A stretch of 64,000 bases of DNA. Origin: Saccharomycodes ludwigii. Lineage: Eukaryota; Ascomycota; Saccharomycetes; Saccharomycodales; Saccharomycodaceae. Location of the stretch: the NCBI RefSeq assembly GCF_020623625.1, contig NC_060206.1, positions 558,001 through 622,000 on the forward strand, read 5' to 3'. The notes under the pieces were generated by a model. That model had not been told where the DNA came from and made no database searches. It was given only the letters and a program-made list of their open reading frames with translations. Position numbers and translations under genes: made by a program. Positions 45,259 through 54,598 of the stretch are shown one piece after another. Numbering within the stretch: position 1 is the first letter of the stretch; each line of letters begins with the position of its first letter.

Positions 45259-47133
45259 CTAATAAACAAATCCTAAAATTTTACCAGAAACATGTTTTCT
45301 TCTAGCTTCTTCATGGTCCATAATACCCGCTGAAGTTGTCAAGATAATATAACCAAATTGTCTGGCTGGCAATAAATTTTCGGTCCATTTTTCAATGTCA
45401 CTAATTTTAACATTGAATCTAGGAGAAATAACACCACATTTATTCAATCTACCGTTTAATTGAATAACAATCTTACCAGATCTGTGGTCATCAATATATT
45501 CAAATTCTCCGATGTAACCTACACATCAATAAATAGAACCACTTTTCCTTTTTGTAAATAAATTTAATATAACCAAAAAAAGGGAAAAATAAATTAAAAA
45601 AAAAAAATAAAGAAAAGAGTAAATTTACAAATCGTTAGTAAAAAAAAAAATACTTTTGACATTATCAGCTTTCTTAAAAGCGCCCAATGAGATAAATCCC
45701 AAAGGCCACCATTGCTACTAGTAATAATGCAGTTAATACTTCATAAAGTTCATTCTTGTAAATATTTCAGTCAACATCCAAGCCGAAACCCCTAGCAATC
45801 TAATTTTCCAAAAAAAAAAAAAAGGGAAATCTTAATTTTATAAGAAAATGCTCAATACTAAAAAAAAAATTGTTAGGAACATATAAACAGTAATTAAAGT
45901 GAATAGAAAATAAAAAATAACTGCTAAAAAAAAAAAAGCAGTTATCTCAGATTTTTTTTCTTCAAGCACCGTGTAAGTAATTCCTAAAGGTTCAATCTCC
46001 CGGATACTTAAAGGACAGTATGGGACTAAAATACTGTGTATAAATAAATATACACATAACCGAACATACCATCTAGTTATCAACCCGGGGAACTCCCTTT
46101 TTTAAAAGAAAAAAAGTTACTGTGGTATACAATATGACTCAATGTAACGACCAAAATATGAAACAAAATAAAATACCAGAGCAAATATCGACATAGCCGA
46201 ACAAAAGATGTAGATAAAGTGCCTAATACATACCATGCTTTTGCATAACTTGCAAAAATTTTATAATAACTTTGGAAGATGGTCTAATCAAAACTTGACG
46301 TTTACCAGTTTTTTCAGCATTGTTAATCGCATTTAAAGCATCGGCTAAAACAGAAGTACGAGTCACTGTAAATAAATAGTAATCAAACAAATTTAATAAT
46401 AAAATAAAAAATGAATAAATCGAACAGGTTAGTACAGGAAAAAAAAAAAAAAAAAGTATGCAAAATAATTATAAATAAATATTTTTCATTGATCATGCAA
46501 TTTATCCCAATTTCAACACCTTTGTTGCATACACATAAAGGATTGTTAAAAAATATAATCCATTCCTACAGGTATATATATATTTATATATTTTTTCCAT
46601 TGAGTGTCGTACTGTTTTTTTTTTCATTCGAATTAGTAAAAATCATACCGTATTGAATATCAAAAAAATGAAGAAAAAAAAAACGAAACGAGTCAAACAG
46701 AAAATAAATTAGATATCATACAAATTAATATTAGTTAGACAGAACTAATATAATAAAGTGTATAACAAAAATGACAAAAAAAGGTATCAAGTCCTTCATG
46801 TTACTGGTAGATCTCCCTATTTCTTCATGAAACAGTTGATTTAATGGTATCTAAGAGTCTACTTTAGAGTGAGCAAATGTAGGTGCATATTGAATATAAC
46901 AGTAACAAGGGTATCTTGATTCTTTCTGCCAATATATAAATATATATTTATAGTTGTGTTTGTAATAAAATGTTTTGGAATCTTTTTCTGCTAAAATAGA
47001 AAAAAAAAGATTGATTGATTTCAGTCCATTCTTTCCCCTAATAGCAAACATGCTTGACAATTTAATATTCAGATATAATTAAAAGAGAGAGAAAAAAAAT
47101 GCTAGACTTTGTTATTGGCAACACACACATACT
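45259..47133 (-). CDS. RPS22: 40S ribosomal protein S22 (uS8), three exons
   Basis: Small-subunit protein uS8. The joined product has 130 residues, exactly the yeast length: [20 protein letters not shown], then [20 protein letters not shown], then [17 protein letters not shown] and so on to GKILGFVY. Exon 3 is 45259-45518, exon 2 is 46234-46365. Intron 2 (45519-46233) has a GTATGT donor and TACTAAC at 45634-45640. Exon 2 begins with TG, so the A of the start codon must come from an upstream exon; the best donor is GTATGT at 47132 after an A at 47133, giving intron 1 at 46366-47132 (767 bases), with TACTAAC at 46431-46437. S. cerevisiae RPS22B (YLR367W) likewise has an intron at the 5' leader and one in the coding region. 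Exon 1 is an inference; exons 2 and 3 are secure. Confidence 0.92.
45650..46110 (-). ncRNA. Candidate intron-encoded snoRNA region in RPS22 intron 2
   Basis: In S. cerevisiae the coding-region intron of RPS22B hosts the H/ACA snoRNA snR44. Here intron 2 holds two islands of less AT-rich, structured sequence on the minus strand (about 46100-45965 and 45805-45650). Perfect stems are visible: TGTGTATA/TATACACA near 46033-46055, ACAGTAT/ATACTGT near 46013-46035 and TAACTGCT/AGCAGTTA near 45920-45947, and ATTGCTA/TAGCAAT spanning the second island. I cannot assign H and ACA boxes with certainty, so exact ends are open. Confidence 0.35.
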
Positions 47134-47691
47134 CTTTTAATAATCTTATATATGTTGGAGTTCCTTGGTTGTGGTTATTGGTTGATTAAAAAAGGATAGC
47201 AGAATAAGTTTCCAAGAAAAAAAGAAGAGAAAGAAAGAGGAAATGTTAAGAAAAAAGAGTATAAAATCGTGTAAAAAAGTATAAGAAAATTTAAAAAGTA
47301 AAATTGAGGAGAAAACTGAAAAACATTTTTTTGTTTTTTTTTTTTCTTTTTTTTTTCTTTTTTTTTTTTTTTTGGTTTAAATTTTTTCAATTACAAATTT
47401 TTACTGCAGCGTTTCTGAAGGTGTACCAAAAAATACATTGAAAAGTTACGGATGTTTTACAGATGCGGAATTGTCACAAAAAGTTGTTTTTATGTTCCGG
47501 ATGAGAGATCTCCGTTTCGTCAAAGGTGACATTCTTAGCACGTGACACGGATAAAAAAATATAAAAAAAAATTTAAAAAAAAAATTAAAAAAAAAATCAA
47601 AAACAAAAACAAAAAATGACATTTTCTTTTTATTGTGGAATGCCAAACTGAAAATAACAAATATAACATTACCAAGAACTGAAAACAAAAC
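47134..47691. promoter_or_regulatory. Divergent promoter RPS22/SPT4
   Basis: The stretch holds long T-runs (47335-47373) on the RPS22 side and a CACGTGAC site at 47539-47546 about 150 bases before SPT4. No Rap1 or Tbf1 site that I trust is seen for the ribosomal protein gene. Confidence 0.45.
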
Positions 47692-47997
47692 ATGAGTGAA
47701 AGAGCATGTATGCTATGTGGTATAATACAGAAGACCTCCCAATTTGAAAACAAGGGCTGTCCAAATTGCCAGGCTATATTCGATGAAGCTAATGTTACGC
47801 CAATAGAATGTACTTCTCCCTCATTTGAAGGGTGCATAGGTATGTGTAAACCAAACAAATCATGGTGTGCAAAATGGTTAAGACTAGATAATTTCCAACC
47901 GGGTCTGTATGCTATTAAAGTAGATGGGAGATTGCCTGTCGAAGTGGTTGATATCTTGCCACATTATATTCCTAGAGATGGTAGTAATGTGGACTAA
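47692..47997 (+). CDS. SPT4: Transcription elongation factor Spt4 (DSIF subunit)
   Basis: Spt4 pairs with Spt5 to form DSIF, which clamps RNA polymerase II and promotes processive elongation. The 101 residues match the 102 of S. cerevisiae. The zinc-binding cysteines are Cys6, Cys9, Cys23 and Cys26 (CMLC, CPNC), followed by the conserved [21 protein letters not shown] and the C-terminal AIKVDGRLP. The ATG lies directly before the first zinc ligand, leaving no alternative. Followed in the same direction by COX18, as YGR063C-YGR062C. Confidence 0.97.
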   Translation: MSERACMLCGIIQKTSQFENKGCPNCQAIFDEANVTPIECTSPSFEGCIGMCKPNKSWCAKWLRLDNFQPGLYAIKVDGRLPVEVVDILPHYIPRDGSNVD

Positions 47998-48325
47998 CAT
48001 AGGTTTTGTAGTAATTAATTAATGAGTATTTATAATTTTTGTTTTCATTCTTTTATTTTTAAAACTACTTTTAATTTTTTTTTTTTCTCTCTTAACTGCT
48101 TTATCTGTCTTTCAATTCAATTTGCATTTTCGATAGGGAAACACTTCAATTAAATTAAATTAAATTAAATTTAAAAAGAAAAAAAAAAAAGTAAATAAAA
48201 ACAAGAAAAAAAAAAATAAAAAAAAACTTTAAAGGACAAAAATAACGTTGCACGTTTGCTAATTCTCATAAATCATCATATAAAAAAATATACATACATA
48301 GAGAGAGAGAGAGAGAAATATAGCT
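47998..48325. promoter_or_regulatory. COX18 promoter region
   Basis: A-rich, with ATTAAATTAAATTAAATTTA near 48149-48171 and a GA dinucleotide repeat at 48301-48316 that ends ten bases before the COX18 ATG, in its 5' leader. No gene is seen. Confidence 0.45.
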
Positions 48326-49156
48326 ATGACTGACGATATAAATAGTAATAATAGCAATAATGACTCAGAGAACAAATCTAATCCTGTCACCATAACCTTT
48401 CCCAAAACGTTATCCAAATTAATATCAAAAATTGAAGAGAAATCAGGATTATCATGGCCTTTATTTGTTCCAGCCTCTACAATTGTACTAAGAACAATTT
48501 TTACATTACCATTAATGATATGGCAAAGAAAAAGATTAGTTAGACAGCAGCAACTATCTACAATTATTAAAGCAACTAGGCCCGTACTGAAATTAAGATT
48601 AGCAGCACAATCTCAAACGGCTGGCAATGCAAGCAGTCTAACAGCTGATCAAATCACCCTTTTAAGTATCAAAGAGACTAGGAAAAGACAAAAAAAATTA
48701 TTTAAAGAAAACGGTGTGGAAATGTGGAAAAATACTATTTTACCATTAGTACAAGTTCCATTGTGGATCAGCTATAGTCTTGGTTTACGTAGTTTGGATG
48801 ACAAGATATTACAACAAACGGCATCTACTTCTATTTTCGATAATGATTTAGTAATCAATTTTGCGGATTATCCCTTTTTGTTGCCTGGAATATTGGGTAC
48901 TTTAGCTCTATGGAATATCGAATATAATGCCAAAATATATGGACTAAGGCAAAATTCTAACGCTGTGAATGCTTCAAATATGGTTAGAGCTATGGGTAGC
49001 ATTGTAACTTGTCTAAGGTTTGGTGCTATTTCCATGATGTGTTTTAGTGTACAACAACCACCACTTTTGGTATTATATTGGATTACATCTCAAGGCTATT
49101 CTGCATTTATGAACTGGGTATTAAATAAATTCTGGCCATATGAAAAGTCTATATAG
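48326..49156 (+). CDS. COX18: Cox18-like mitochondrial inner-membrane insertase (YidC/Oxa1 family)
   Basis: Cox18 exports the C-terminal domain of Cox2 across the inner membrane during cytochrome oxidase assembly. The protein has 276 residues (316 in S. cerevisiae). Family features are the first membrane segment LFVPASTIVLRTIFTLPLMIWQRKRL, the long hydrophilic loop, NTILPLVQVPLWISYSLGLRSL, and the C-terminal pair of segments (FGAISMMCFSVQQPPLLVLYW, ITSQGYSAFMNWVL). The N-terminus is odd: MTDDINSNNSNNDSENKSN is acidic and Asn-rich, unlike a matrix-targeting presequence. No upstream in-frame ATG exists before a TAG at 48299; an undetected first exon is possible but I found no convincing donor. 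Neighbours SPT4 and ADE6 match YGR063C and YGR061C. Confidence 0.88.
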   Translation: MTDDINSNNSNNDSENKSNPVTITFPKTLSKLISKIEEKSGLSWPLFVPASTIVLRTIFTLPLMIWQRKRLVRQQQLSTIIKATRPVLKLRLAAQSQTAGNASSLTADQITLLSIKETRKRQKKLFKENGVEMWKNTILPLVQVPLWISYSLGLRSLDDKILQQTASTSIFDNDLVINFADYPFLLPGILGTLALWNIEYNAKIYGLRQNSNAVNASNMVRAMGSIVTCLRFGAISMMCFSVQQPPLLVLYWITSQGYSAFMNWVLNKFWPYEKSI

Positions 49157-49390
49157 TGATTTGCTATTTATTTATTTCTTTCTTCTTGTTTAGTAGATTA
49201 TAGTTATAAGACAGGGAGTAAAGAAAATTTTGATACCAAATTATACTAATATACAAATACCTTAAATAAAATAAAATAAAAAAAAAAAAAAAAAAAAATA
49301 ATTAATTGATAAATACATGGACCTTTTTATATTTAACCGGATTGTAAATAATTTAAAGTCTTGTTAATATAGATCTGAATCTATTCATAT

Positions 49391-49654
49391 TCATTTTTTG
49401 TTTTTTTTTTCCAACTCTTTCCTTGTTCCTTTCAATAACTCTAAATGACCAACTTTTGCTGATACTAATTTCTCAGTAGCTTGAGTTAGGGAATATTTGC
49501 TGGCCAACTTGTGAAGATGTAAACCAGCCTTAGTAGATTTTGGTTTAAGTTTTAATGGAGCGGCTTTACGTAAACCTGATTTATTATGGTGGTCTCTTTT
49601 AGTAGTTCTATTTGATTTCTTATTTTTGTTTAATTTCAATCTAGCCTGTACCAT
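49391..49654 (-). CDS. Small basic nucleolar-type protein, UPF0390 family (YLR363W-A-like)
   Basis: The 87-residue basic protein starts MVQARLKLNKNKK and carries the family end TEKLVSAKVGHLELLKGTRKE, which I recognise from fungal UPF0390 (DUF2462) proteins; human relative C19orf53. Function is not established; homologues localise to the nucleolus. S. cerevisiae YLR363W-A has 85 residues and lies beside NMD4 (YLR363C), which is also nearby here, and its orientation relative to SSQ1, RPS22 and NMD4 is as expected. The ATG is at 49652-49654. Divergent from ADE6. Confidence 0.78.
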   Translation of the reverse strand: MVQARLKLNKNKKSNRTTKRDHHNKSGLRKAAPLKLKPKSTKAGLHLHKLASKYSLTQATEKLVSAKVGHLELLKGTRKELEKKNKK

Positions 49655-50379
49655 TTTATTAGTATTTTGTTTCTTGTTTTGTTTTTTAACTTTTGGTGGT
49701 TAATTTTTTGAAAGTTGATGTGGAAATTGAGACGAATGTCGATATTATTTTAAAAGCAAAGTTTTTTTCTGTTTTTTTTTTCAGTGCGATTTTCAACAAC
49801 CGAATAAAAAAAAGAAAAGTTTTATTTTTATTGTTTATTTTGAAAAGATCAGAATTGAAAATTGTGATTATTCAACTCTTTGGCATAGCACGTGATTTTT
49901 GGTTACTTAAATACAAATATAAATATAAATATATTTTTTTTTAAAATGTCATCGTTTATCCTGCTTCGTCATAGTCCGAAATAGCACGAAACAGTCCGAA
50001 ACAACTTTGAAAATACTTTTAGTAAAAAAAAAAAAGGAAAAGGAAGTCAAGAAATATCAAAAGAAGTCAGCTATAAAACAGTTTATTTTTTTTTCCCATT
50101 TTTTAATAATAATAAAAATAATAATAAATTTCTTTTTCTTTTTGTCAGTGTAATTTCGGAAAAATTAATAAACGTGAAAAATGTTAAACTTATCTTACTA
50201 AACAAATATATAAATATATCTGTACCAAAGCTCTTTTTTTTCTTTCTCTGTTTTTTTTTTTTTTTCTTTGTATAAAATCTTCCCTTCCTCCCCCCATAAA
50301 TCATCTCCATTATAAACAGCAAAGTTTGATCTCATCTCACAAGAAATCACCAAAAACATAAACAAATCAATACCAAGCT
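49655..50379. promoter_or_regulatory. Divergent promoter UPF0390 gene/ADE6
   Basis: Holds CACGTGAT at 49889-49896 (ATCACGTG on the minus strand), three tandem 10-base units AGTCCGAAAT/AGCACGAAAC/AGTCCGAAAC at 49973-50002, and pyrimidine tracts at 50230-50268. No perfect Bas1 site (TGACTC) was found upstream of ADE6. Confidence 0.45.
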
Positions 50380-53300
50380 ATGGCTGTCATTACTTTACCA
50401 GGTCCTCAAGCTCTATCTCCATTCAGAGTAGACAACTTGGCCAAACAAGTTTTGAAATCTATTGATAATACTAGCAAGCCCAAAATTACCTCTTGCTATA
50501 TCCATTATGTCGAAACATTAGAAAGTCTATCAGATAAAGATATGTTCTTATTGAATGCACTATTGGTTTATGATTCTCCATGTCCTGATGAACAACTGAA
50601 AAGTATCATTTCCAAAAACGAATCTCCTAGTGTTACTTCCACCTTATTAAGAATTGTTCCAAGATCAGGTACTATTTCTCCATGGTCTTCCAAAGCCACT
50701 AACATTGCCAATGTTTGTGGTTTGAAATCCAAAATCAGTCGTATAGAAAGAGGATTGGCTATTTTCATTGATACTCCAGCAAGTGAATTGAATTTAAACG
50801 AATCTACTCTAAAAACATGTTATGATAGAATGACTCAAGACTTGTACATCAATAAGAGCCCAAATACTTCTAAAATTTTCCATCATGAATCACCAAGACC
50901 ATTGGTTACGGTCGATTTGGAAATAAAAAATCACAATAAGTCAACTTCGCGTGCTATTTTACAAAAGAAAAACGTTGAGATGGGGCTAGCTTTGGATGAT
51001 GGCGAGATTGATTACTTAATAGATGCTTTTAACCAAAGAAGTCCTACCGATGTTGAATTGTTTTCATTTGCCCAAGTTAACAGTGAGCATTGTCGTCACA
51101 AGATTTTCAATGCCGATTGGACTATTGATGGTGTTAGCAAACAATTAAGTTTGTTCAAAATGATTAAGAATACTTTTGAAAAATGTCCGGACTACACTGT
51201 ATCTGCTTACTCTGACAATGCCGCCGTTATTGATTGTGATTTTGGTTCCCCAGAAGTTTCCAAAACCTGTTATTTTGCACCAGATTTCCAAACTAAAGAA
51301 TGGAAAGAAACTTTGGAACAAGTTCAGATGTTAATTAAAGTGGAAACCCATAATCATCCAACTGCAGTTTCCCCATTTCCAGGTGCTTCCACCGGTAGTG
51401 GTGGTGAAATAAGGGATGAAGGTGCTACTGGTAGAGGATCCAAATCCAAATGTGGGTTGTCCGGTTTTGCAGTGTCTGATTTATTAATTCCAAATAACGT
51501 ACAACCTTGGGAAAACGATAAAATTGGGAAACCATCCCATATTGCCTCTGCTTTAGACATTATGATTGAAGCACCCTTGGGCTCAGCTGCTTTTAACAAT
51601 GAGTTTGGTAGACCTTGTATCAATGGTTATTTCCGTACTTTAACCACGAAAGTTACCAATAGAGATGGTGAGGAGGAGATTAGAGGGTTCCACAAACCAA
51701 TTATGCTTGCTGGTGGGTTGGGGGCTGTTAGACCACAATTTGCCCTAAAAAACAAGCCCATAACCCCAGGTAGTGCCTTGATCGTTTTGGGTGGTGAATC
51801 CATGTTGATTGGGTTAGGTGGTGGTGCCGCTTCATCTGTTGCTTCGAGCGATGGTAACGTTGAATTAGATTTTGCTTCTGTTCAAAGAGGTAACCCAGAA
51901 ATGGAACGTCGTTGCCAGCAAGTTATTGATGCTTGTGTTTCCTTGGATGTTAAAAATCCAATTCAAAGTATCCATGATGTTGGTGCTGGTGGGTTGAGTA
52001 ATGCTTTGCCAGAATTAGTCCACGATAACAATTTAGGTGCTGTTTTTGATATTCGTAAAGTTTTAAGTTTGGAACCAGGGATGTCCCCATTAGAAATTTG
52101 GTGTAATGAATCTCAAGAAAGATATGTTGTTGGTGTTGCCCAAAAAGATTTACACGTTTTTGAGGAAATATGTGTTAGGGAAAGAGCTCCATATTCTGTT
52201 GTTGGTCAATCTACTTTAGAGCAAAAATTAATTGTCAAAGACTCTCTACTAAATACCACACCAATTGATTTAGAAATGAGTGTTTTATTTGGGAAGCCAC
52301 CAAAGATGAAGCGTAGCTGTGTAACGGAAGATTTAAGATTACAAGCACCAAACTTGAAACCAATTGATCTGTCGGAAGCTGTTGACCGTGTTTTACGTTT
52401 GCCTGCAGTAGGATCCAAGTCTTTTTTGATTACTATTGGTGATAGGACTGTTACTGGTTTAATTGATCGCGATCAATTTGTTGGGCCATGGCAAGTTCCA
52501 GTGGGCGATGTTGGTGTCACTGCTACTTCTTTGTCCACTGATGTCAAGTCTTGTACTGGTGAAGCTCTAAGTATGGGAGAAAGACCTACGCTAGCGTTGA
52601 TCAATGCTGGCAGCAGTGCTAAGATGTGTGTTGCCGAATCGTTATTGAATATTTTAGCAGCTGATGTGAAATCACTAAGACATGTGAAATTAAGCGCTAA
52701 TTGGATGTCTCCAGCATCTCATAAAGGCGAAGGTGCTAAGTTATACGAGGCTGTACAAAGCATTGGTTTAGACTTGTGTCCTGATTTGGGGGTAGCTATT
52801 CCAGTGGGTAAGGATTCTATGAGTATGAAAATGAAATGGCAAGACAAAGAAGTGACCGCGCCATTGTCTTTGAATATCACGGCCTTTGCTCCAGTGAGCA
52901 ACACTTCTAATACATGGACACCATTGTTAACAGGTACTTCAGAAGACGAGTTGGTTTTAGTTGATTTAGGACACAAGAAGTTGGGGGGCAGTGCGTTATT
53001 GCAAGTTTTTAACCAACTGGGCAATGAAGCACCAACTGTTTATAACAACAAAGTTTTCAAAGGGTTGTGTGAAGCTATTATTGAGTTACATGGGTATTCT
53101 GACATTGTTAAGGCATATCACGACAGAAGCGATGGTGGTTTACTTGTTACTGTATTGGAAATGGCGTTTGCTTCCAAGTGTGGTTTAGAGATTAAGCTAC
53201 CAACTTTGGCATCTTCTTCTGAAAGTGTTTTGGAAGATTTGTTTAATGAGGAGTTGGGATGTGTTTTCCAAATTAATCACAGTAAAATTTCGGAATTTGT

Positions 53301-54411
53301 TAACATTATGGAAAAGCATGGCGTTTCCAAAGAATTAATTTTTGTTGTGGGCAAATCAACCAGTACTAAAGTTCAAAACATTGTAATTAGAGACTCTGCA
53401 GATACAGTTATATTTGAATCTACACGTGGTGAATTGATGAGCAAATGGGGAGAAACCTCCTTTTTAATGCAGCAACTAAGAGATAATCCAGATACGGCCC
53501 TTGAAGAGTATCAATCGTTAAGGGACGACGGAAACCCTGGTATTCATTATGATTTGACATATTCTCCGGTAGCGGACTTGGGTATTTCTGCTGTTGGAAA
53601 TCAAGAGGCCAAAGTTGCAATACTAAGAGAACAAGGTGTCAATGGTCAAATGGAGATGGCTTGGTGTTTCCAACAGGCTGGGTTTAGCACTTATGACGTT
53701 ACAATGACGGATTTGATTGAAGGTAGATTCAACTTGGATGATTTTGTTGGTTTGGCAGCATGTGGGGGGTTCAGTTATGGTGACGTTTTGGGTGCAGGTG
53801 CTGGTTGGGCCAAGAGTGTTTTGTTCAATGAAAATCTAAGGAAACAATTTGATAAGTTTTTGAATAAAAGACAAGACACTTTTGCATTTGGTGCTTGTAA
53901 CGGTTGTCAATTTTTAAGTAGATTGAGTGAATTAATTATTCCTGAAACACCTGAATTGTGGCCAACATTTGAAAGAAACAAGAGCGAACAATATGAAGCT
54001 CGTGTTTGTATGGTTGAAATTACTGGAGACAGTCCAGTTTTCTTTGGTGGAATGGAAGGCAGTAAGTTGCCTATTGCTGTTGCTCACGGTGAGGGACGTG
54101 CTCAATTTAGTGATGGTAAATGGGCGGAACAATTTATACAAAACGGGCTATGTGGTGTTAAATATATTAATAACTATGATCAAGTTACTGAAAAATATCC
54201 ATTTAATCCAAATGGTTCAACTAATGGGATAGCGGGCATTTTATCGCCTAATGGGAGAGTACTAGCTTTAATGCCTCATCCAGAAAGAGTTTGTAGGTTA
54301 GAAGCCAATTCCTATTATCCAAAGGACAAATACGAAGAGTGGGGTGGTTATGGTCCATGGATTAGACTATTTAGGAATGCTAGAAAATGGGTCTTTGAAA
54401 ATTCAAAATAA
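50380..54411 (+). CDS. ADE6: Phosphoribosylformylglycinamidine synthase (FGAM synthetase)
   Basis: Fourth step of purine synthesis: FGAR, glutamine and ATP to FGAM, in the cytosol. The single-chain PurL has 1343 residues (1358 in S. cerevisiae). Order: PurS-like N-terminal domain, linker with FSFAQVNSEHCRHKIF, first AIRS-like half with VETHNHPTAVSPFPGASTG, second half with the KDSMSM segment, and the C-terminal glutaminase with nucleophile Cys1173 (GACNGCQF) and His1300/Glu1302 (MPHPERVCR). All key residues are intact. The codons show high-expression bias. It receives PRPP-derived substrate, linking it to PRS3 in the same window, but the two are not neighbours. Order COX18-ADE6-ERG25 equals YGR062C-YGR061C-YGR060W. 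Confidence 0.98.
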   Translation: MAVITLPGPQALSPFRVDNLAKQVLKSIDNTSKPKITSCYIHYVETLESLSDKDMFLLNALLVYDSPCPDEQLKSIISKNESPSVTSTLLRIVPRSGTISPWSSKATNIANVCGLKSKISRIERGLAIFIDTPASELNLNESTLKTCYDRMTQDLYINKSPNTSKIFHHESPRPLVTVDLEIKNHNKSTSRAILQKKNVEMGLALDDGEIDYLIDAFNQRSPTDVELFSFAQVNSEHCRHKIFNADWTIDGVSKQLSLFKMIKNTFEKCPDYTVSAYSDNAAVIDCDFGSPEVSKTCYFAPDFQTKEWKETLEQVQMLIKVETHNHPTAVSPFPGASTGSGGEIRDEGATGRGSKSKCGLSGFAVSDLLIPNNVQPWENDKIGKPSHIASALDIMIEAPLGSAAFNNEFGRPCINGYFRTLTTKVTNRDGEEEIRGFHKPIMLAGGLGAVRPQFALKNKPITPGSALIVLGGESMLIGLGGGAASSVASSDGNVELDFASVQRGNPEMERRCQQVIDACVSLDVKNPIQSIHDVGAGGLSNALPELVHDNNLGAVFDIRKVLSLEPGMSPLEIWCNESQERYVVGVAQKDLHVFEEICVRERAPYSVVGQSTLEQKLIVKDSLLNTTPIDLEMSVLFGKPPKMKRSCVTEDLRLQAPNLKPIDLSEAVDRVLRLPAVGSKSFLITIGDRTVTGLIDRDQFVGPWQVPVGDVGVTATSLSTDVKSCTGEALSMGERPTLALINAGSSAKMCVAESLLNILAADVKSLRHVKLSANWMSPASHKGEGAKLYEAVQSIGLDLCPDLGVAIPVGKDSMSMKMKWQDKEVTAPLSLNITAFAPVSNTSNTWTPLLTGTSEDELVLVDLGHKKLGGSALLQVFNQLGNEAPTVYNNKVFKGLCEAIIELHGYSDIVKAYHDRSDGGLLVTVLEMAFASKCGLEIKLPTLASSSESVLEDLFNEELGCVFQINHSKISEFVNIMEKHGVSKELIFVVGKSTSTKVQNIVIRDSADTVIFESTRGELMSKWGETSFLMQQLRDNPDTALEEYQSLRDDGNPGIHYDLTYSPVADLGISAVGNQEAKVAILREQGVNGQMEMAWCFQQAGFSTYDVTMTDLIEGRFNLDDFVGLAACGGFSYGDVLGAGAGWAKSVLFNENLRKQFDKFLNKRQDTFAFGACNGCQFLSRLSELIIPETPELWPTFERNKSEQYEARVCMVEITGDSPVFFGGMEGSKLPIAVAHGEGRAQFSDGKWAEQFIQNGLCGVKYINNYDQVTEKYPFNPNGSTNGIAGILSPNGRVLALMPHPERVCRLEANSYYPKDKYEEWGGYGPWIRLFRNARKWVFENSK

Positions 54412-54475
54412 GAGTAGTTATATCTTTTTTTTTTTTTTTTTTTTTTGTGTTTAAATAAGTTATATCATAGCTAGA

Positions 54476-54476
<1 letters not shown>

Positions 54477-54509
<33 letters not shown>
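54477..54509. repeat. AAT microsatellite between ADE6 and ERG25
   Basis: About 11 AAT units in the 187-base convergent spacer, which also has a T-run after the ADE6 stop and a CA/TA repeat just before the ERG25 stop. Confidence 0.9.
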
Positions 54510-54598
54510 GAAAAAAATCTTTGTATTAAAACACTATCAATAAGAAAAGGAAAGAAAAAAACAAACTACACACACACATATATATATATATATGTATA

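Noticed and set aside
46411-46656. 81-codon plus-strand frame in RPS22 intron 1
   Set aside because: Crosses a branch-point region and homopolymers, with no similarity.
47692-47858. Antisense frames over SPT4
   Set aside because: Shadows of the SPT4 coding sequence.
49889-49981. Point-centromere-like layout: a CDEI-type RTCACGTG, about 80 AT-rich bases and a TCCGAAA (CDEIII-like)
   Set aside because: The spacer is only about 80% A+T, the CCGAAA part is a promoter-type tandem repeat lacking the rest of CDEIII, and no centromere is expected between COX18 and ADE6 in yeast synteny.
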